From contig JAFROU010000016.1 of NCBI GenBank assembly GCA_017429465.1, forward strand, positions 1-16,092: DNA of 16,092 nt, read 5' to 3'. Position numbers and translations under genes: made by a program. The notes below the pieces were generated by a model. That model worked only from the letters and a program-made list of their open reading frames with translations, had not been told where the DNA came from and ran no database searches. This DNA comes from Candidatus Saccharimonadota bacterium (lineage in GTDB: Bacteria; Patescibacteria; Saccharimonadia; Saccharimonadales; Nanosyncoccaceae). Of this stretch, positions 1-6,559 are shown in pieces (the first letter of the stretch is position 1; every line of letters begins with the position of its first letter).

Positions 1-420
1 GCCAGCTTTGACCTGTTCAATTCCTTCCCACATAGCAGATTCGGTCACCGAAATCATTTTTTTCACTGCTGGCGAGCCCTTACCACCTACTAGCATTGTG
101 AAAGCTGAATCTGTAAAGAAACCCTTATAAAAGATATCGAGATCAAAAGAAACCTTATCACCTTCCTGCAGAACGTAATCTGTTGGGGCACCATGCACTA
201 ATTCATCATTAACCGAAATACAAATCGCGCCCGGAAATTCTTCGCTCTTTGGCAACATATCATAAGCTACGCCCGCACCGCGCTTTATGATTTCCGAACG
301 AACCCACGCATCAATTTCAAGTTCGCTCATGCCCGGTTTTACGTATGCTTTTAAATCGGCAAGTAAGTGACCCAAGATTTGCCCGCCTTCACGCATGGCT
401 TCAATTTTTTGCTTATCCAT
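1..420 (-). CDS. map: Methionine aminopeptidase, type I (N-terminal part)
   Basis: Removes the initiator methionine from nascent proteins once Def has deformylated it. The 140 codons visible run from the ATG at 420 to the window edge, about half of the usual 250-260 residues. What shows the family is the substrate-pocket motif VHGAP (H76, matching the conserved His of the pita-bread fold) and the first two metal ligands, D93 (in SFDLD) and D104 (in FFTDSA). The remaining ligands (His, Glu, Glu) lie outside the window. The start overlaps the adk stop by 8 nt, and a GGAG at 428-431 sits 7 nt upstream, so it is co-translated with adk. The adk-map order is the classical one, but secY is not upstream here; rpsU is. 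Family assignment is firm. Confidence 0.95.
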   Translation of the reverse strand, partial: MDKQKIEAMREGGQILGHLLADLKAYVKPGMSELEIDAWVRSEIIKRGAGVAYDMLPKSEEFPGAICISVNDELVHGAPTDYVLQEGDKVSFDLDIFYKGFFTDSAFTMLVGGKGSPAVKKMISVTESAMWEGIEQVKAG

Positions 421-934
421 TGATTTGCTCCAGCAACCTTTCGTTAATTTCTTCAATCGCGCCAACACCATTTACATGCGAAATTGGCACATTTTTGGCT
501 TCCAACAGAGATAAAATTGTATAAATATTTTGTTCAACAATCTCAAATCTTTTCTTCACCGACTCGTCCGTGTCGTCATCACGACCGCGTAATTTAATGC
601 GATTTAATAGTTCTTCTTTCGGCACGTCAATGTAAATTGCCCGCTCGATTTTATCAGCCAAATTTTCTGCCACCCACTCGGCTTGGACTGCATCTCGCGG
701 AAAACCGTCTAGAATCACGTCTTTTCCGCCCGCAAACGCTTCGTTTATCTTATCGCTCATCAGTCCAATCACGACATTATCATCTACTAATTCCCCGCTA
801 TTTAGCGTATCTGTAAATTTTCCCGTATCGCGCAAAACTTGCCCCACAGACAACCAAACTCGTCCAAGTTTCTCTGCTAACATCTCGCTCTGGGTACTCT
901 TTCCTGACCCTGCGAGCCCAAACAAAATAATCAT
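413..934 (-). CDS. adk: Adenylate kinase, short form
   Basis: Interconverts ATP + AMP and 2 ADP in the cytoplasm. The 173-residue protein has the P-loop GLAGSGKST (residues 6-14), the AMP-site Arg in LRDTG (R35), the DGFPRD motif (76-81) and an Arg-rich short lid, RGRDDDTDESVKKR (116-129). It lacks the 25-30-residue LID insert of long-type enzymes (E. coli 214 aa), as in many reduced genomes. The P-loop reads SGKS where most Adk proteins have AGKG; other nucleoside monophosphate kinases can look like this, but the lid and DGFPR fit Adk best. The start at 934 is supported by AAGGAG at 939-944. An extended -10 (TGATATAAT) at 952-960 gives a short leader. map follows with an 8-nt overlap. Confidence 0.9.
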   Translation of the reverse strand: MIILFGLAGSGKSTQSEMLAEKLGRVWLSVGQVLRDTGKFTDTLNSGELVDDNVVIGLMSDKINEAFAGGKDVILDGFPRDAVQAEWVAENLADKIERAIYIDVPKEELLNRIKLRGRDDDTDESVKKRFEIVEQNIYTILSLLEAKNVPISHVNGVGAIEEINERLLEQING

Positions 935-951
935 ATTTCTCCTTCGCCCAT

Positions 952-960
952 ATTATATCA
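952..960 (-). promoter_or_regulatory. Extended -10 promoter of adk-map
   Basis: On the minus strand TATAAT (952-957) is preceded by TGA, giving the TGn extended -10 form. No good -35 lies 16-18 nt upstream, where the rpsU terminator stem sits. Predicted transcription start is near 945, so the leader would be about 11 nt and contain the AAGGAG ribosome site. This uncouples adk-map from rpsU. Confidence 0.6.
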
Positions 961-967
961 TAGAATC

Positions 968-991
968 AAAAAATCCCGCTCTTCGCGGGAT
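968..991 (-). terminator. Intrinsic terminator after rpsU
   Basis: On the minus strand ATCCCGC pairs with GCGGGAT (7 bp, arms 985-991 and 973-979) around a 5-nt loop, followed directly by a run of Ts (968-973). It begins a few bases after the rpsU stop codon and should end the rpsU transcript before the adk promoter. Confidence 0.88.
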
Positions 992-995
992 CTTC

Positions 996-1214
996 TTATT
1001 TAAGCCCAAGCTTGATGCGTTCTGTTTTTTCAGCCTTACGAGCTTCGCGTAAAATAGCTTTATTACGACGTTCACGCTTAGAAATTGGCTTACTAAAACG
1101 GAGTTGTGATTTCTTTAAAGGCATCACACCACTTTGCAAAACTTTGCGGTTGAAGCGACGAATGATATTCTCATTGGCTTCGCTTTGGTCTTTTCTAGTT
1201 ACTTTAATTGCCAT
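996..1214 (-). CDS. rpsU: 30S ribosomal protein S21
   Basis: Small basic protein of the 30S subunit near the mRNA exit/anti-SD region. The 72-residue sequence has the typical S21 pattern: MAIKV start, then ENIIRRFNRKVLQSG, then a highly basic tail rich in Lys/Arg (KPISKRERRNK). An in-frame ATG exists at 1226, four codons upstream, but it lies inside the -10 box of the likely promoter, so the ATG at 1214 is chosen. From the promoter position the mRNA would have only about 3-4 untranslated bases and no Shine-Dalgarno, so it is nearly leaderless. It follows recJ and is terminated by the hairpin at 968-991. Confidence 0.92.
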   Translation of the reverse strand: MAIKVTRKDQSEANENIIRRFNRKVLQSGVMPLKKSQLRFSKPISKRERRNKAILREARKAEKTERIKLGLK

Positions 1215-1224
1215 ATTGCCGTCC

Positions 1225-1253
1225 ATTATACCAGATTATTTACTAACTCGCAA
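1225..1253 (-). promoter_or_regulatory. Promoter of rpsU inside the end of recJ
   Basis: On the minus strand TTGCGA (1248-1253), a 17-nt spacer, then TGG-TATAAT (-10 at 1225-1230), which combines consensus spacing with an extended -10. It overlaps the recJ stop codon (1243-1245). The predicted start at about 1217-1218 lies 3-4 nt before the rpsU ATG. Confidence 0.75.
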
Positions 1254-2847
1254 GGTTTAATTTTACGATTCGCCCCTCAACACTGCTTAGATTATTCCAC
1301 TCGTTTCGTTCGACCGTAATCCAGACATCAATTCTCGCGCCGACTTCAACGCTCAGCCACTCATCACTGGCATAAAACGCCACCAATTTGATTGAACTAC
1401 CGCTATTATCTCGCACAATTAGCCCCAAATGCTTTCCATCCACACCCATCTTTCTGACGTCCTGCACAAACACATTCCTAAGTAGAAATACCGGCTCTGG
1501 ATTGCCCAATCCATACGGCTCCAACTTCTTAAGCTCATCCGTAAATTCTAAAGAGAAATCAGCTAATTCATTTACCGCTAAATCCTCAATTTGGTCTAAA
1601 TAACGCTCCTGATCCTTCAAATTAAGACTACGGTAGTAATCATTCACCTCTTTTTTGAAGGCATCATAATTAACCATAAGCACTTTAACACCACAAGCGC
1701 CAGAATGGCCACCTCCACTCACAATCGTATTTTGGCACTCTTTTAATGCTTCTGCTAAATTAAAATCGCCAAAACTTCGGCCTGACCCTTTCAGCGCCCC
1801 ATCTATCTCTGTAAAAACAAAGGCAGGGCGACGATACTGCTCAACCAATCTTCCAGCGATAATACCAATTATTCCCTCATGCCAATCGCCTTTTTCAACA
1901 ATCACCGGGTCATTGTTCAAGCCCTGGTCGGCTATTTCACGCACTGCCTTTCCCTGTTCAATCTTTCTATTTGTGTTTAGCTCATTTAGTTCATACGCCA
2001 ACTTTGCGGCTTCGGCTCGATCTTTTTCCATCAAAAGATTCAATGATTTATATGCCGATTTCATCCTGCCAGCCGCATTTAACCTCGGTCCAAGTTGAAA
2101 ACCAATCGCATCTGACGTGATTTTTTTTATTCCCGCCACCTTCATCAGCTCTTGCAGGCCCACACGATGCGTCTTTTCAAGCACAATCATGCCGTAGTAA
2201 CAGAGACGACGATTCTCACCGAGCAGTACCATACTATCGCAAATCGTACCAATCGCCACTAAATCTAACAGCCACTTTTCGCGCCCGGCCTGAATAAGGC
2301 CTTCCTTCACTAAGGCCTGCGCCACCTTAAAAGCTACCCCCGCACCAGCCAAATCGTGTAATTCACCGTCCGCCTGGCTCTTTGGATTAATCACTGCCAC
2401 AGCCTTTGGCAGCTTTTCACCACATTCATGGTGATCTGTCACGATTACGTCAATCTGTGCTGCGTTTATTTTATCGATAATATCATTATTCCTTGACCCA
2501 CAGTCCACTGTAATTATTAAACTGCATCCCCGTTCCTTAGCCTGTTTAACCACCTTTTCGTTCATACCGTAGCCATCGACAAACCGATCTGGTAGCATAA
2601 TTTCTATCTCTTTCACTCCTGCCATCTCTAAGGCATCGTGCATAATCGTGCTTGCCGTCACACCATCAACATCATAATCACCATATATTAGTATCTTTTC
2701 CTGCTTTTCTACAGCCTGCTTGATTCGTTTCACTGCCTCATCCATGCCATTTAGTACGAACGGGTCGACACAGTCTTCATATTTTGGACTCAAAAAATCG
2801 GCCTTTACGCCACGTTTTTTCAGTAAACGTTCGAATAAGCCGCTCAT
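1243..2847 (-). CDS. recJ: Single-stranded-DNA-specific exonuclease RecJ
   Basis: 5'-3' ssDNA exonuclease of recombination and repair. At 534 residues it is slightly shorter than E. coli RecJ (577). The DHH-domain motifs appear in order: DYDVDG (57-62), DCGS (115-118), TDHH (137-140) and GPRLNAAGR (253-261). The DHHA1 motif GGGHSGACG is at 378-386, with Cys where GGHxxAAG usually has Ala. The C-terminal part (about 400-534) corresponds to the OB-fold region. The start codon overlaps the stop of the preceding winged-helix gene in a TAATG, and no strong Shine-Dalgarno is visible, so translation is probably coupled. The stop lies within the promoter of rpsU. Confidence 0.95.
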   Translation of the reverse strand: MSGLFERLLKKRGVKADFLSPKYEDCVDPFVLNGMDEAVKRIKQAVEKQEKILIYGDYDVDGVTASTIMHDALEMAGVKEIEIMLPDRFVDGYGMNEKVVKQAKERGCSLIITVDCGSRNNDIIDKINAAQIDVIVTDHHECGEKLPKAVAVINPKSQADGELHDLAGAGVAFKVAQALVKEGLIQAGREKWLLDLVAIGTICDSMVLLGENRRLCYYGMIVLEKTHRVGLQELMKVAGIKKITSDAIGFQLGPRLNAAGRMKSAYKSLNLLMEKDRAEAAKLAYELNELNTNRKIEQGKAVREIADQGLNNDPVIVEKGDWHEGIIGIIAGRLVEQYRRPAFVFTEIDGALKGSGRSFGDFNLAEALKECQNTIVSGGGHSGACGVKVLMVNYDAFKKEVNDYYRSLNLKDQERYLDQIEDLAVNELADFSLEFTDELKKLEPYGLGNPEPVFLLRNVFVQDVRKMGVDGKHLGLIVRDNSGSSIKLVAFYASDEWLSVEVGARIDVWITVERNEWNNLSSVEGRIVKLNLAS

Positions 2848-3143
2848 TAGCCAATCATCTTATTTGGCCTGCTATTTGATAGTTGTTGGCTCTTAATTAC
2901 AATGCTTTGCAGCTCTTTTAAGATTGGAAATTCCTTATTGGTTTGATAAATCTTGGTGTTACCCTTCTTGGTGACAATTAAAAATTTACCTTTTTCAAGA
3001 CGATGTAGCTCACGCTGAATGTTGCCCGGATCCTCTTTAATCAGTTTGGAGAGCGCCCGTACGTGCGTCTTAAAATCTGGGTACTTAGCAAATACCACTA
3101 TAATCTTACGTCGCACTCTAGATGTGATAAATACGTCTAACAT
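2847..3143 (-). CDS. Winged-helix DNA-binding protein (putative regulator)
   Basis: A 98-residue protein that reads as a winged helix-turn-helix: helices around residues 6-18 and 25-37, a recognition-helix-like stretch EDPGNIQRELHRLEKG (about 37-52), then a wing (KFLIVTKKGNTKIYQ). This resembles the ArsR/MarR-like single-domain wHTH proteins common in CPR genomes. No metal-binding or ligand domain is evident. It has its own promoter and an AGGA Shine-Dalgarno (3147-3150). It shares a TAATG stop-start with recJ and diverges from priA, so it could control its own operon or priA; that role is inferred from position only. Confidence 0.7.
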   Translation of the reverse strand: MLDVFITSRVRRKIIVVFAKYPDFKTHVRALSKLIKEDPGNIQRELHRLEKGKFLIVTKKGNTKIYQTNKEFPILKELQSIVIKSQQLSNSRPNKMIG

Positions 3144-3167
3144 CGGTCCTCTCTTCTTGTAGTCCCT

Positions 3168-3196
3168 ATTATAGCGAAAAGAAAATTATTTCGCAA
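3168..3196 (-). promoter_or_regulatory. Promoter of the wHTH-recJ operon
   Basis: Minus-strand TTGCGA (3191-3196), a 17-nt spacer, then TATAAT (3168-3173). Predicted start is near 3161, giving a leader of about 18 nt with AGAGAGGA ahead of the ATG. The same -35 hexamer is seen at rpsU. Confidence 0.78.
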
Positions 3197-3229
3197 GTAT
3201 TTTTTACAACAAAATTACTCTGTTTTTGA

Positions 3230-3238
3230 TGCTATACT
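3230..3238 (+). promoter_or_regulatory. priA: Extended -10 promoter of priA, leaderless arrangement
   Basis: TGC-TATACT (-10 at 3233-3238) is an extended -10. Only six bases separate it from the priA ATG at 3245, so the adenine of the start codon is at the expected +1 position. No convincing -35 is visible. Confidence 0.65.
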
Positions 3239-3244
3239 AGGGGC

Positions 3245-5182
3245 ATGTATTATGAGGTGATACCAATAAAGCTCTTTCGAGCAGATGGTGGGGTGCTCAC
3301 ATATGCTTCTGATCTTTTACTCCAACCTGGACAAATCGTCTTAATACCACTTGGTCGCAGTACTACCACTGGCATTGTCGTAAAAAAAGTCGCACCAGTC
3401 GATTTTCCAACTAAACAGATTATTAAAACCATATATAATGAACCATTACCAGCACACCTCCTAAAAGCAATTTTTTGGCTCTCTGAATACTACCTAACGC
3501 CACTCCCAACCGTGGCTAGCCTTGTATTGCCAAATGGCATTGCCAAAAACCGTCGTGCCAAACACGCTGACGTTAAAAACCTCCAAAATGCCGTCAAAAC
3601 TCCAAAAATACCCCTCAACCCCGCCCAAAAAATGGCCTTATTTGCCCTTCAGAACGTCACAGAAAGCACTAAGCTGCTTCATGGTGTGACTGGATCCGGC
3701 AAAACCAATATCTACCTTCAGATGGCCTCTGACGCGCTTAAAAGGCATACGTCCGTCATCGTTTTGGTGCCCGAAATTGCTCTCACATCACAACTTGTGC
3801 AAGTCTTTTCTAGCACTTTTAACGAAAGCATTATTTTAATGCATTCCCGCCAAACCGAATCTGAAAGACACCAAATTTGGGAAAAAATCTTAAAATCCAA
3901 CGAGCCTCGCATTATTATTGGCCCTCGCTCTGCTCTCTTTGCTCCGCTTCAAAACCTTGGCTTAATTATCATCGATGAAGCCCATGAATCAGCCTTTTTC
4001 CAAGAAAACGCCCCGAAATATTCGGCACTACGTCTAGCTAGTTTCATGGCTAAGACTTTAAACATTTCTTGTATTGAGGGCACTGCCACTCCACTCGTAA
4101 CAGATTATTATCTCGCGAACAGTCGTAAAGCATTAGTTTCATTAAACGAAAAAGCTAAAGACGTCACGCCGCCAAAAGTCCACGTCATTAACTTTGCTGA
4201 CCGTAGTAATTTCGGACAAAACCGTTATTTTTCAGATCAACTGCTTCACGCCATCAAATTTAATCTCGAGCATCATCAACAAACCCTTATCTTTCATAAT
4301 CGTCGTGGATCCGCCCCACTTACCATCTGCGAAAAATGTGGTTGGCAGGCCCTTTGTCCTACTTGTTTTTTACCACTCACACTCCATTCCGATTCCTACT
4401 CCCTCATCTGTCATACCTGCGGCTATTCCACTAATGTTCCGCGTTGTTGTCCAGAATGTAGAAATACTAGTATCCTTCATAAAGGATTTGGCACTAAATT
4501 ACTAGAAAACGAACTAAAAAAGCTCTTTAAAGACGCCAAAATTGCTCGTTTTGACACCGACAATGACAAGAACCACACCCTTAATGCCCGCTATGACGAT
4601 GTTAAAGATGGCAATATCGACATCTTGATTGGCACTCAGACTGTCGCTAAAGGCCTCGATCTTCCGAAACTTGCCACTGTTGGTGTCGTCCAAGCCGACG
4701 CTGGGCTCTCGCTGCCAGATTATTCGGCCGAAGAACGCACTTTTCATCTTCTGACCCAGGTAATTGGGCGCGTTGGCCGTGGTCACATTAAGGATACTAA
4801 CGTCTTCATCCAGACCTTCCAACCTGATCATCCAATTATTAACCATGCTATCACCGCAGATTACGAACACTGTTTAGATTATCTGCTCAAAAAACGTCGA
4901 CGTCAGCACCTGCCACCCTTCTCTTACCTTGCTAAACTGGCAGTAACTTACAAAACTGAAGCGATTTCTATAAAAAAGATTAAGGAGCTACACCGCGTTT
5001 TAAAGCAAAGTCCATTACAGATTTCTGCCCCAACCCCTGCCTTTCACGAACATAGCAGCACCGGATACACCTGGCAAATCATCGTTAAATCCACCTCCAG
5101 AAAAACTCTGCTAGATACACTAAAAACCATCGACCCGGCGTTTAAGGTCCATCTTACCATCGACCCACCGTCACTATTATAA
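3245..5182 (+). CDS. priA: Primosomal replication restart helicase PriA (N')
   Basis: 3'-5' DNA helicase that recognises stalled forks and reloads the replisome. The 645-residue protein has an N-terminal 3'-end-binding region (about 1-100), Walker A GVTGSGKT (147-154), DEAH (244-247) and EGTATP (278-283). A zinc-binding insert follows with cysteines at 362, 365, 371, 374, 389, 392, 401/402 and 405. Then come helicase motif V (GTQTVAKGLDLP) and motif VI (QVIGRVGRG). It is shorter than E. coli (732) or B. subtilis (805) PriA. The ATG at 3245 is chosen because the -10 box ends six bases earlier and nothing could be transcribed further upstream; it has no usable Shine-Dalgarno (AGGGG is too close). 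Its TAA abuts the stop of the convergent racemase-like gene with no spacer. Confidence 0.96.
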   Translation: MYYEVIPIKLFRADGGVLTYASDLLLQPGQIVLIPLGRSTTTGIVVKKVAPVDFPTKQIIKTIYNEPLPAHLLKAIFWLSEYYLTPLPTVASLVLPNGIAKNRRAKHADVKNLQNAVKTPKIPLNPAQKMALFALQNVTESTKLLHGVTGSGKTNIYLQMASDALKRHTSVIVLVPEIALTSQLVQVFSSTFNESIILMHSRQTESERHQIWEKILKSNEPRIIIGPRSALFAPLQNLGLIIIDEAHESAFFQENAPKYSALRLASFMAKTLNISCIEGTATPLVTDYYLANSRKALVSLNEKAKDVTPPKVHVINFADRSNFGQNRYFSDQLLHAIKFNLEHHQQTLIFHNRRGSAPLTICEKCGWQALCPTCFLPLTLHSDSYSLICHTCGYSTNVPRCCPECRNTSILHKGFGTKLLENELKKLFKDAKIARFDTDNDKNHTLNARYDDVKDGNIDILIGTQTVAKGLDLPKLATVGVVQADAGLSLPDYSAEERTFHLLTQVIGRVGRGHIKDTNVFIQTFQPDHPIINHAITADYEHCLDYLLKKRRRQHLPPFSYLAKLAVTYKTEAISIKKIKELHRVLKQSPLQISAPTPAFHEHSSTGYTWQIIVKSTSRKTLLDTLKTIDPAFKVHLTIDPPSLL

Positions 5183-5842
5183 TTATCGGCGCCGTTCTCC
5201 ATCACCACCTAAAAATCCCAAAGCATGGCATAGTTCCTGCAAAGTTGGCCGGTAATTATCAATAATGGTTGTTCTCCACCCAAATATCTTACTTAAAGTG
5301 TTTTTAATATCTGCAAATTGTGTACAACCAAGCATAATAACATCCGGATCATAAGCCTTATTATTACCAATATCCGCCTCAATCTTTTCGTTCGTCAGTT
5401 CGCCATCATCAATCAACTGCGCCCAATCTTCGAACAAGCACTCTTTAATTTTTGCCTTCACCCAGTTCTTTTTAGCTTTTAGATAATCATTAGACTGCTT
5501 CACTAAACCAGTCGTTAAAACTAAAATCCGCCTCGTTGACCATTTTCTAAGCTCATCCCAATTAAATCCCACAAATTTCTGCTCTGGATACTTCTTTTTA
5601 AGATAATCTAGCGCCACAGCCGTTACTTCATTACTCGCCAGTACAATAACGTTAACATTACCAATGTACGGATAAAGCGCCGCTTCACTTAAACGAATTA
5701 TTTCCTCTTTTGTGTGTTTATTATATGGCGCGTTTCGCCAATCAATTACGCGAATTACATCAATCACTTTAATCTGTTCTTCTACGTAATCTGCAAACAT
5801 TTCGCCGCCCCAACCACTGTCAAAAATTACAACTTTTAGCAT
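5183..5842 (-). CDS. Glutamate/aspartate racemase-like protein, first catalytic Cys replaced by Ser
   Basis: A 219-residue protein of the Asp/Glu racemase fold. It has FDSGWGG (D8, S9), where MurI has FDSGxGG. The DWRNAPYNKHTKEEI segment (34-48) aligns with the D-x-x-x-x-PYG region of MurI. ASNEVTAVAL (69-78) aligns with the ACNTATAVAL catalytic loop but has Ser70 instead of the first catalytic Cys. LGCTQFADI (171-179) keeps the second Cys (C173) but has Gln after CT in place of His. Canonical MurI makes D-Glu for peptidoglycan using both cysteines, so activity here is uncertain; a one-sided enzyme, another substrate or a non-catalytic role are possible. The start at 5842 is set by AAGGAG (5849-5854) six bases upstream. 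The protein is shorter than typical MurI (about 255-285). Confidence 0.75.
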   Translation of the reverse strand: MLKVVIFDSGWGGEMFADYVEEQIKVIDVIRVIDWRNAPYNKHTKEEIIRLSEAALYPYIGNVNVIVLASNEVTAVALDYLKKKYPEQKFVGFNWDELRKWSTRRILVLTTGLVKQSNDYLKAKKNWVKAKIKECLFEDWAQLIDDGELTNEKIEADIGNNKAYDPDVIMLGCTQFADIKNTLSKIFGWRTTIIDNYRPTLQELCHALGFLGGDGERRR

Positions 5843-5864
5843 TAATAACTCCTTATTTTTCTGC

Positions 5865-5873
5865 ATTGTAGCA
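5865..5873 (-). promoter_or_regulatory. Extended -10 promoter of the racemase-like gene
   Basis: Minus-strand TGC-TACAAT (-10 at 5865-5870) with no good -35. Predicted start is near 5858, followed by AAGGAG and the ATG at 5842. It diverges from the def promoter, about 95 bp away. Confidence 0.5.
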
Positions 5874-5905
5874 CCATCACCCACCACCTTTCTTTTGACT
5901 TTTTT

Positions 5906-5932
5906 ATTAATGAGACAAAGCGTCTCATTAAT
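5906..5932. repeat. Perfect 11-bp inverted repeat in a divergent intergenic region
   Basis: ATTAATGAGAC (5906-5916) and its exact reverse complement (5922-5932) flank a 5-nt centre, AAAGC. It sits between the promoters of the racemase-like gene (minus) and def (plus). A short T run follows (5936-5940), so on the plus strand it has the form of a terminator, but no plus-strand transcript is known to arrive here because the upstream gene points the other way. It could be an operator for a dimeric regulator, an insulator terminator for antisense transcription from priA, or a cruciform-forming site. Confidence 0.85.
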
Positions 5933-5947
5933 GCATTTTTGGCCAGC

Positions 5948-5976
5948 TTTTCGGTTTCCTTATCTTGTGCTATAAT
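5948..5976 (+). promoter_or_regulatory. def: Promoter of def-fmt, leaderless arrangement
   Basis: TGC-TATAAT (-10 at 5971-5976), with a weak -35 TTTTCG at 5948-5953 spaced 17 nt. Seven bases separate the -10 from the def ATG at 5984, which places the start of transcription at or one base before the start codon. The string TGTGCTATAAT recurs exactly in the tRNA-Asn promoter. Confidence 0.7.
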
Positions 5977-5983
5977 TACCCTT

Positions 5984-6559
5984 ATGAAAATAATCACCAC
6001 ACCTGATCCGCGCTTACGCCAAAAATCTAGCAAGGTCAACCACGTCACGGACGAAATCCACGACATCATTGCTCAGATGACTAAAGCATCGCTTGACTGG
6101 GAAAAGGAACATCCTTACGAGCTTTCTGCCGCTATTGCCGCACCACAACTTGGCATCAATAAGCGTATTATTTTAGTGCGTGATGATATGGAAGACAAAG
6201 ATAACTGCACCTTTACCGCCTTTATCAATCCAGAAGTTATTAAAACCGAAGGTAAAGTTGAAAAAGACTATGAGGGCTGTCTCTCTGTGCCGTTTATTTA
6301 TGGGCTGGTTCCCCGCCCAACTAAGGCACGCATCAAAGCTATGCTCGAAGATGGTACACCAGTTCGTTTAAAACTTACCGATGCTCTCGCCCGCGTCTTT
6401 TTACACGAAATCGACCATTTAAACGGTATTCTCTTTATTGACCACATTAAAAACGACGAAAAAGCTTTCTTTGAGATGAACGACGACGGTGACATCATCC
6501 CCGTTGATTACGAAAAACGTATTAAAAACAATAAAGAATTATTCCCTGATGAAGACTAA
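5984..6559 (+). CDS. def: Peptide deformylase
   Basis: Metal-dependent hydrolase that removes the formyl group from the N-terminal Met of nascent chains. The 191-residue protein shows all three motifs: SAAIAAPQLG (48-57, motif 1, with Ala replacing the usual Gly residues of GxGLAAxQ; Q55 kept), EGCLS (97-101, metal ligand C99) and HEIDH (141-145, ligands H141 and H145, catalytic E142). An open frame extends upstream to 5939, but it would run through the promoter, so the ATG at 5984 (MKIITTPDPRLR, the usual PDF start) is chosen. There is no Shine-Dalgarno. fmt begins 11 nt before the def stop. Confidence 0.95.
   Translation: MKIITTPDPRLRQKSSKVNHVTDEIHDIIAQMTKASLDWEKEHPYELSAAIAAPQLGINKRIILVRDDMEDKDNCTFTAFINPEVIKTEGKVEKDYEGCLSVPFIYGLVPRPTKARIKAMLEDGTPVRLKLTDALARVFLHEIDHLNGILFIDHIKNDEKAFFEMNDDGDIIPVDYEKRIKNNKELFPDED

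Noticed and set aside
1215..1226. Earlier ATG for rpsU giving an MDGN extension
   Set aside because: It coincides with the -10 box of the best promoter, has no Shine-Dalgarno, and S21 proteins begin at the MAIKV-type position.
5843..5887. Upstream extension of the racemase-like gene
   Set aside because: The strong AAGGAG lies just before the ATG at 5842, and the -10 box falls inside the extension.
5939..5983. Upstream in-frame extension of def
   Set aside because: The added residues are encoded by the promoter sequence, and the family start MKIITTPDPRLR is at 5984.
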